From assembly GCA_964576715.1 (NCBI GenBank), contig CAZNWE010000007.1, positions 1 to 64,000 on the forward strand: 64,000 nucleotides of DNA. The letters are read 5' to 3'. The translations under genes and the position numbers were made by a program. Of this stretch, positions 58,065 through 64,000 are shown one piece after another (positions within the stretch are counted from its first letter, which is position 1; the number at the start of each line of letters is the position of its first letter). The notes under the pieces are model-generated. The model saw only the letters and a program-made list of their open reading frames with translations, made no database searches and was not told the origin of the DNA. The stretch comes from SLRI01 sp964576715. GTDB lineage: Bacteria > Pseudomonadota > Alphaproteobacteria > Geminicoccales > Geminicoccaceae.

Positions 58065-59471
58065 TCAGAATTTCACCCGTACGCCGACGCCGACCGTGGT
58101 GCGCCGCACGCCGTTCTCGCGGTCCTCGAGCGCCAGCGTGGCGATCAGGCTGAGCCGCTCATCGAGCGCGTAGTCGATGCCGGTGAAGTAGCTGCGGGTC
58201 GTGCCGGTGCCCTGATCGCTGTTGTCGAAGGCCTGGCCGAAGCCCAAAAAGACGCGCGCTCGCGCGCTCGACTCAAGGTCGAGCCGGAGGCCGAAGCTCG
58301 GGTCGAAATCGCCCGCCGTGCCGAACGACCCGCCGGCCTTGGCGGTGAGCCAGGCCCTGCCTTGCCAGCCATACTGGACAATGCCGGCCTCGAAGCCCTG
58401 CACCGTCCCGTCCGAATAATCGGCGAGCGAGCCCTCGACGAAGCCGATGCCCACCCCGAGATCGAGGCGGGGCAGCGGCGCGCCGCCGCCGAGGTCGTAG
58501 AGACGCTGGTCGTAGCCCGCCCGCACCAGCCAGTTCGGGAGGAAATCGGCCCCCGGTGCCACGGCGGCACCCAAGAGATAACCGCTGGCCGCGCCAAGCC
58601 GGGCATTCCAGCTGGCGCCGATCTGCACGTCGGTGCTCGAGAAGCGGTTGGCCACGGCGATGCCGGTGCTCAGTTGGCGGCGGTCGTCGAGCCGCCAACC
58701 GAGGGTCACGCCGCCTTCGCGCCAGTCATCGCTGGAGTCGTTGAAGCCGCTGGCCGCCACGTCGGTGGTCAGCTCGAAGCGGCGGTTCTCGGCGGCCAAT
58801 GCGTCGAGCCTGGCGCGGGCCACCGGGGCCGTCTCGACAACGCCGAGCGCCCGCTCGAAGCCGAGCTCGGCATCGGCGATGCTGCCGGTCTGCAACGCCG
58901 CGTCGCCGAGGCCGAGCCACGCAGCACCGTTGGTCGGTGCCAGTCTCGCGGCGGCGGCGAACGCGCGTTGCGCGCGCGCCGGCCGGCCGGCGGCGAGCGC
59001 CACCCGGCCGAACAGGAGCTGGGCATCGACGCGCTCGAGGTCGGGCGGCACCACCGGCTCGAGAACCGCGAAGGCGGTCTCGGGTGCCGCGGCGAACAGA
59101 TGCACGCGCGCCTGCATCAGCGTTATATCGAGATAGTCGGTGGCCAGCGCCGCTGCGGCCTCCAGGGTCTCGAGGGCCGCGTCATAGTCGGCCATGAAGG
59201 CTTGCAGCTGACCCTTGAGCAGTAAGAGATCGACATCGTCCGGGGCGTCGGCCAGGAGCGCTTCGACCATTGCCAGGGACGGCTCGAACGCGCCCTGGTC
59301 GCGGAGCTCGAGAACAGCCGCACGGCTGGGCTCGGGCGCCGCACTGGCCGGGCTGGCAGCGAGCCCTGGCCAGGCTAGGCAAAGCGCCAGGAGGAGAAGC
59401 CGCGCACGCCGTCGGCGCCAGGGCCGTGCCTGACGGCGTTGACTGGCCATGATCGGCGGATCAGCGGTCAT
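58065..59471 (-). CDS. TPR plus YaiO-type outer-membrane beta-barrel protein
   Basis: A 468-residue exported protein. The signal peptide (ARLLLLALCLAWPGLAASPASA) is followed by about five TPR-like helical repeats (60-255, for example DVDLLLLKGQLQAFMADYDA and GRVALAAGRPARAQRAFAAA). The last 210 residues alternate strands in the pattern of a 12-strand-class barrel: TLGWRLDDRRQLSTGIAVAN, ARVFLGFGQAFDNSDQGTGT and a C-terminal TTVGVGVRVKF ending in Phe. TPR plus barrel is also the plan of BcsC and PgaA, which export polymers. The ATG overlaps the response-regulator stop; an ATG at 59450 is an alternative. Confidence 0.8.
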   Translation of the reverse strand: MTADPPIMASQRRQARPWRRRRARLLLLALCLAWPGLAASPASAAPEPSRAAVLELRDQGAFEPSLAMVEALLADAPDDVDLLLLKGQLQAFMADYDAALETLEAAAALATDYLDITLMQARVHLFAAAPETAFAVLEPVVPPDLERVDAQLLFGRVALAAGRPARAQRAFAAAARLAPTNGAAWLGLGDAALQTGSIADAELGFERALGVVETAPVARARLDALAAENRRFELTTDVAASGFNDSSDDWREGGVTLGWRLDDRRQLSTGIAVANRFSSTDVQIGASWNARLGAASGYLLGAAVAPGADFLPNWLVRAGYDQRLYDLGGGAPLPRLDLGVGIGFVEGSLADYSDGTVQGFEAGIVQYGWQGRAWLTAKAGGSFGTAGDFDPSFGLRLDLESSARARVFLGFGQAFDNSDQGTGTTRSYFTGIDYALDERLSLIATLALEDRENGVRRTTVGVGVRVKF

Positions 59472-59836
59472 GCCGCGACACGCAGGACCTTCTGGATGCG
59501 CACAGCCAGCTCCTCGGGCATGAACGGCTTGACCAAATAGTCGTTGGCCCCTTCGGCGAGGCCGCCGACCACGTCCCGCTCCTGCTTTCTGGCGCTCAGC
59601 ATGATCACCGGCAGGGTCATGCCGGCCTCACGCCTAAGCTGACGGAGCACGTCCAGCCCGTCGGCGCCCGGCATCATGCCGTCGAGCACGACGACATCCG
59701 GCTGCTCGCGAGTGGCGATGTCGATCGCCTCGCTGCCGTCCTCGGCGGTGATTACCTCGTGGCCGTGGCCTTCGAGGGTAAAGGTGACGAGCTCGACCAG
59801 GAGCTCGTCGTCGTCGACGACCAGAATGCGTGCCAT
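59468..59836 (-). CDS. Receiver-only response regulator
   Basis: A 122-residue CheY-like protein: MARILVVDDDELLVELVTFT with the acidic pocket, D52 in VVVLDGMMPGADGL as phospho-acceptor, MLSARKQERD with the switch Ser, and K103 in NDYLVKPF. No output domain is attached, so it must act by binding a partner. It is the first gene of the polysaccharide operon and overlaps the barrel gene. No kinase gene is in the operon. The ATG at 59836 is the family start. Confidence 0.93.
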   Translation of the reverse strand: MARILVVDDDELLVELVTFTLEGHGHEVITAEDGSEAIDIATREQPDVVVLDGMMPGADGLDVLRQLRREAGMTLPVIMLSARKQERDVVGGLAEGANDYLVKPFMPEELAVRIQKVLRVAA

Positions 59837-59945
59837 GCGGCCTCCTGCTAGCCTGTCGGCCGGGCAGCAGCGCTGCTCGCGGCCGGGGTTCATGGCCACG
59901 CATTAGAAAGCATCAAGGTTAACGGCCGGCTAACGGCCGCGAGCG

Positions 59946-61523
59946 TCAAAACCCGCTGACGTCGAGATCGGCTGGATGACCGATGGCATAGGCCAGGGTC
60001 ACCGTCGTCGTTGCCCCGGGCTCGAGCTGTCGTCGCCAGGCGAGCACGCCCTGGTCGCGATCGTGCGCTTCGGTCGTCGGCGGGCTCGTCGCCGGCAGCC
60101 TGTCGACCGTGATCCGGCTGTCCCGCGACACTGGCAGCCGGTCGATGATCTGGAGCTCGACCGGCTGCTGCCGGCGATTGGTGGCTTCGATGACGAAGCG
60201 GCGCTCATGCCGCCGCGTCGTGCCGATCAGGCCCGAGCGCGCCCGCTGGTCGGTGACCAGCCGTCGCTCGACCACGACCGCGGGATCAGCGCCGAAGCCG
60301 AGCTCTAACGCTTCGCCCGGCTGCAGGCCGTCACCCGCCGTCTCACCGATGAGCTGGCCGTCACGATGCAGTGCGACAGGCCCGGGCAGAAGTGGTGCGG
60401 CGCCGTCATAGGTGAGCAGGGCGGTGAGGTAGCTGGCCTCGTCGATCGCCGGCACCGTCCGCCAGATCAGCTCGGCCGACAGCTCGACGGTCTCGATCGT
60501 GACCCGCTGTGCGGCGCCGTCGGCGGCGACGCTCATCGGTTCGGCGACGCGATAGGTGACGTCGAACGCTGCCCTGTCGACCGTGACATCGGCTGCATCG
60601 GCGAGGGCCATGGGGGCTGCCGCTTCGAGGCGGGCCCCGGGCTGTGGCATATCCGGTTGCACATCGATGTACCAGCTGTCGGTCGGCGGGGCCGCGATGC
60701 GCCAATTCGGGGTGGCGGTCGATAGGGTGAGCTGCACGTCCAGCCAGTCCTCGCCTGTCCGTTGGCTGACCGCTGCCGTACCGGTCAGTGCCACGACACC
60801 CGTGTCGACGTCGAGCCGCGCCTCGAGGCCGGGGGTGAAGCCGGCATCCCGCACCGTGTAGACGAGGTTGAGCGTAGCCTCGCCCGCCCGCTCGGCGGTC
60901 ACGGGCACGGTCAGCGAGAGCTGCCGCATGGGGTCGTCGCCGAGCCGGGCGAGCTCGCGTTGCAGCTGGTCGATCTCCGCATCCAGCCGAGTGGTCGCCC
61001 GCTCGGCGTTGCGGATTGCCAGGAGCGCCTGCTTGGCGCGTGTCTCCAGCGGACCGAGCAGGCTGCCAGGATCGGCGGTCGGCTGTGAGCCGCCCGGCTC
61101 GACCACGATCTGCGATTGGCGCAGCACGTCGAGCAGCAACTCCTGCACGGCTATCGCGTCGCGCTCGATGCGCCGCTGGCTTGCCAGCCGCTCCAATTCT
61201 TCGGTGAGCGCGCGTGCCCGCGGCCCGACCGGCAACAGCGTCTCGACTTCGCGAAAGAGTGGACGGCCGATCACGAGGTTGCCCTCGCGCAGCTCGAGGC
61301 GCACGGAGGAAGGCTCCGCCACCACTGGCAAGTCGGTGAAGCGGAGTTCGTGCCGGCCAGCTTCCAGTCGCACCGTGGCGAGCCGGCTCACCGTTGCCCG
61401 GTCGGGCTGGACCACGACCGTGTCGATGCGGCTATCCACCAGTTGCGTCCCGGCCTGCGCCCGGTTGGTCGATAGGGCCGCGACGGCGATGATCAGGACC
61501 AGGGAAAACGCCAGCTTCGGCAT
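59946..61523 (-). CDS. DUF4139 / mucoidy-inhibitor-like protein
   Basis: A 525-residue exported protein. A signal peptide (FSLVLIIAVAALSTNRAQAG) is followed by a DUF4140-type N-terminal domain (VVQPDRATVSRLATVRLEAG), a coiled-coil segment (about 105-205), and a C-terminal DUF4139 beta-rich domain (WLDVQLTLSTATPNWRIAAP, ending DLDVSGF). The family includes mucoidy inhibitor A; its biochemical role is unknown. Placed about 110 bp upstream of the polysaccharide operon on the same strand, it may take part in cell-surface polysaccharide control. Confidence 0.85.
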   Translation of the reverse strand: MPKLAFSLVLIIAVAALSTNRAQAGTQLVDSRIDTVVVQPDRATVSRLATVRLEAGRHELRFTDLPVVAEPSSVRLELREGNLVIGRPLFREVETLLPVGPRARALTEELERLASQRRIERDAIAVQELLLDVLRQSQIVVEPGGSQPTADPGSLLGPLETRAKQALLAIRNAERATTRLDAEIDQLQRELARLGDDPMRQLSLTVPVTAERAGEATLNLVYTVRDAGFTPGLEARLDVDTGVVALTGTAAVSQRTGEDWLDVQLTLSTATPNWRIAAPPTDSWYIDVQPDMPQPGARLEAAAPMALADAADVTVDRAAFDVTYRVAEPMSVAADGAAQRVTIETVELSAELIWRTVPAIDEASYLTALLTYDGAAPLLPGPVALHRDGQLIGETAGDGLQPGEALELGFGADPAVVVERRLVTDQRARSGLIGTTRRHERRFVIEATNRRQQPVELQIIDRLPVSRDSRITVDRLPATSPPTTEAHDRDQGVLAWRRQLEPGATTTVTLAYAIGHPADLDVSGF

Positions 61524-61772
61524 GCGCGGAACCGCTCGGCAGTGGGTCTCGGTCGAGCGTTATGCGCGCTCGAGGCGCGGCTGCCAAGTGACGGCTCGGC
61601 TGCGCCCTGCGGCACCCCCGACCAGCCGTGTCGCTCTACGGCCCGTCGCTGTCGCCCAGGCGCGGCCGGTGCCCCAACCGGTCTGCTAGGCGATGAATAG
61701 CGGGTGACCCGGCCGCGTTCGGCGACAGCCGCGTGGGGCGCCAGGCTTGACGGGTATGGGAGGACCAGGGCG

Positions 61773-64000
61773 ATGCGGACGACGGCTCGGGTGGTGGTGA
61801 TCGGCGGCGGGGTGGTGGGTGTCTCGACGCTCTATCATCTGGCGAAAAAGGGCTGGTCGGACTGCGTGCTGCTCGAGCGGACCGAGCTGACGGCCGGCTC
61901 GACCTGGCATGCCGCCGGGCTCCTGCCGCTCTTCAACATGTCCTATTCGGTGGGCCAGCTGCACCAGTACTCGGTCGAGCTCTACAAGACGCTCGAGGCG
62001 GAGACCGGGCAGGATGTCAGCTTCCACGTCTGCGGCAATCTCCGGCTCGCCACCAATCGCGACCGCATGGACGAGTACCGCAACTACCAGTGCACGGCGG
62101 AGACCATCGGCGTCGAGTGCCACCTGATCGGTGTCGACGAGATCAAGCAGCTTTGGCCGCTGGTCAACCCGGAGGGGCTGGTGGGGGCTCTTTTCCATCC
62201 AACGGACGGCCATATCGCCCCGGTCGACGTCACCATGGCGCTCGCCAAGGGGGCGCGGCTGGCCGGGGCCGAGATCGTCCAGCGGGTGGCGGTCACCGGC
62301 ATCGAGCGGGCCGACAACGAGTGGCTGGTGAAGACTACGGCGGGTGACATCCGCTGTGAGCACGTGGTCTCGGCCACCGGCAACTACGCGCGGACCACGG
62401 CCAGAATGGTCGGGCTGGAGATCCCGGTCATCCCGGTCGAGCATCAATACATCGTCACCGACGTCGACCCCGCGCTCAAGGCCTATCGCGAGGCCGGCAA
62501 CAAGGAGCTGCCGATCCTGCGCGAGAGTGACGCGCAGTATTATTTCCGCGAGGAGCGACTGGGCTGGATCCTCGGCCCCTACGAGAAGCATGCGCCGGCC
62601 TGCTTCGTCGACGGCGTGCCGCCGACCTTCGAGAAGGACCTTTTCCCCGGCGACCTCGAGCGGCTGATGCCGCATGTCGAGGCCTGCATGAGCCGCGTGC
62701 CGTCCTTCGAGAAGGCCGGGATCAAGGACATCGTCAATGGTCCGATCGCCTATACGCCGGACGGCAATCCGCTGGTCGGGCCGGCCTTCGGGCTGCCGAA
62801 TTTCTGGGTTTCCGAAGGGCACAGCTTCGGGGTAACGGCCGCCGGTGGCGCCGGCTGGCAGCTCGCCAGCTGGATCGTCGACGGCGAGCCCACGGTCGAC
62901 ATGATCGGTGTCGATCCCAGGCGCTTCGGCGTGGTCGCGAAGCATTTCGCCAAGCTCAAGAACGAGGAAGCCTACGAGCACGTCTTCATCACCCACTATC
63001 CGATGGAGGAGCGCCCGGCCTGCCGGCCTGCCAAGGCACCACCGGTCTACGAGAAGCTGAAGGCGGCGGGCGCCGTTTTCGGCCAGCGCTTCGGCTGGGA
63101 GCGGCCGAACTGGTTTGCGCCTGCGGGTGTCGAGGCGAAGGACGTCTACTCGTTCCGCCGCTCGAACTGGTTTCCGCACGTGGCTAACGAGGTGCGGACG
63201 ATGCGCGAGCGGGTCGGGCTCATGGAGCTGAGCTCGTTCGCCAAATACACGATCGAGGGGCCGGGCGCGCGGGCCTCGCTCGACCACATGGTGGCCAATG
63301 CCATTCCGAAGAACGTGGGCCGGATCAATCTCTGCCACGCCTTGAACCCGTCCGGCTCGGTGCGCTCGGAGTTCACGATCGCCAGGTTGCCGGACGGGCT
63401 CTATGGCGAGCGGTTCTACCTCGTGGGTCCGGGTGCGGGGCGCGACTACGACTGGGATTTCCTCACCAAGACGATGCCGCGGGACGGCTCGGTGATCGTC
63501 CAGGACGTCACCACGCAGTACGGGGTCTTCGTGCTGGCCGGGCCCGATGCCAGGCGTGTGCTGGAGAAGCTCGCCGATGCCGATGTGTCGAACGCGGCCT
63601 TCCCGTGGCTTTCGGTGCAGGACATCCCGGTCGGGTTCTGCCCCAATGTGCGAGCCCTCAGGGTGAATTTCGTCGGTTCGCTCGGCTGGGAGCTGCACCA
63701 TCCGATCGAGTACCAGCTGCATCTCTTCGAGGCGCTCTTGGACGCCGGCCGCGCGTTCGAGATCGGTCATGTCGGGATTCGGGCGATGGATTCGATGCGG
63801 CTCGAGAAGTCGTACCGGCTCTGGGGGACGGATCTGAACGCCGAGAACACGGTGCTCGAGGCCGGGCTCGACCGCTTCGTCCGACTGCAGAAAGGCCCCT
63901 TCGTCGGTAAGGAGGCGCTCACCCGGCAGATCGAGGCCGGCATCCCCAACAAGTTCTGCACGATCGAGATCGATGCCGACGATGCCGATCCCTTCGGCAA
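61773..64000 (+). CDS. FAD-dependent dimethylglycine/sarcosine-dehydrogenase-type enzyme, N-terminal part
   Basis: An open frame of at least 742 codons that runs off the window. It begins RVVVIGGGVVGVSTLYHLAK, the FAD dinucleotide-binding loop, then LLERTELTAGSTWHAAGLLP with the conserved Thr-Trp-His of flavin-linked sarcosine and dimethylglycine dehydrogenases. From about residue 430 the protein continues as the folate-binding GcvT domain (LMELSSFAKYTIEGPGARAS, FVGSLGWELHHPIEYQL, AENTVLEAGLDRFVRLQKGP). It oxidatively demethylates N-methyl amines such as dimethylglycine and passes the carbon to tetrahydrofolate. A GGGAGG site lies nine bases before the ATG. Confidence 0.88.
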   Translation, partial: MRTTARVVVIGGGVVGVSTLYHLAKKGWSDCVLLERTELTAGSTWHAAGLLPLFNMSYSVGQLHQYSVELYKTLEAETGQDVSFHVCGNLRLATNRDRMDEYRNYQCTAETIGVECHLIGVDEIKQLWPLVNPEGLVGALFHPTDGHIAPVDVTMALAKGARLAGAEIVQRVAVTGIERADNEWLVKTTAGDIRCEHVVSATGNYARTTARMVGLEIPVIPVEHQYIVTDVDPALKAYREAGNKELPILRESDAQYYFREERLGWILGPYEKHAPACFVDGVPPTFEKDLFPGDLERLMPHVEACMSRVPSFEKAGIKDIVNGPIAYTPDGNPLVGPAFGLPNFWVSEGHSFGVTAAGGAGWQLASWIVDGEPTVDMIGVDPRRFGVVAKHFAKLKNEEAYEHVFITHYPMEERPACRPAKAPPVYEKLKAAGAVFGQRFGWERPNWFAPAGVEAKDVYSFRRSNWFPHVANEVRTMRERVGLMELSSFAKYTIEGPGARASLDHMVANAIPKNVGRINLCHALNPSGSVRSEFTIARLPDGLYGERFYLVGPGAGRDYDWDFLTKTMPRDGSVIVQDVTTQYGVFVLAGPDARRVLEKLADADVSNAAFPWLSVQDIPVGFCPNVRALRVNFVGSLGWELHHPIEYQLHLFEALLDAGRAFEIGHVGIRAMDSMRLEKSYRLWGTDLNAENTVLEAGLDRFVRLQKGPFVGKEALTRQIEAGIPNKFCTIEIDADDADPFG

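Overview
The window reads as one chromosomal segment of a high-GC alphaproteobacterium. The set of markers is typical of that class: a very large NAD-glutamate dehydrogenase (about 1660 residues), the F1-ATPase zeta inhibitor (DUF1476), a short SdhAF4-type protein, clpS-clpA, recA close to alaS, and the hemE / PPDK-regulatory-protein / rho / mnmE / mnmG / rsmG / parA / parB neighbourhood. The GC-rich codon use, a PHB depolymerase relative and a TRAP carrier fit a Rhodospirillales-like lineage, but the order cannot be fixed from this sequence. No rRNA or tRNA gene was seen by eye.

Layout. 1-8.8 kb: end of a TRAP permease, a methyltransferase, then a minus-strand run of NAD-GDH, a phospholipid N-methyltransferase relative and a diguanylate cyclase, followed by HU. 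9.3-11.2 kb: a tightly coupled three-gene operon with a TolQ/MotA-like channel, an ExbD-like transmembrane protein carrying an unusual periplasmic domain, and a third envelope protein. 11.2-21.3 kb: a hydroxyacid dehydrogenase, a kinase-like protein without an ATPase domain, clpS-clpA, a GNAT enzyme, a TANGO2-like protein, zeta/SdhAF4 and a DMT exporter. 21.4-29.4 kb: recA and alaS, separated by a carbamoyltransferase/SxtJ/DUF5989 triad, then a PhaZ-like hydrolase. 29.5-33.3 kb: a damaged island with a CheA lacking its CheW-like domain, wrecks of IS5-type and IS256-family transposases, four copies of a 57-bp double-hairpin repeat confined to the IS256 wreck, and a lone spore-coat-U/fimbrial subunit.

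33.4-52.6 kb is the replication and segregation region: tolC, dinB, then the PPDK regulatory gene and hemE diverging from a 463-bp gap that is the likely chromosomal origin. After it come hemJ, rho, mnmE, mnmG, rsmG, parA and parB, with two near-perfect parS sites, one of them inside rsmG. 52.7-55.6 kb: a small aldolase/dehydrogenase/oxidoreductase catabolic cassette. 55.6-59.8 kb: a coupled minus-strand operon encoding a receiver-only response regulator, a TPR plus YaiO-type beta-barrel protein, a membrane-anchored HEAT-repeat protein and a processive family-2 glycosyltransferase. It has the parts of a synthase-dependent exopolysaccharide export machine and is the best candidate here for an undescribed system. 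The window ends with a DUF4139 protein and the start of a dimethylglycine/sarcosine-dehydrogenase-type FAD enzyme.
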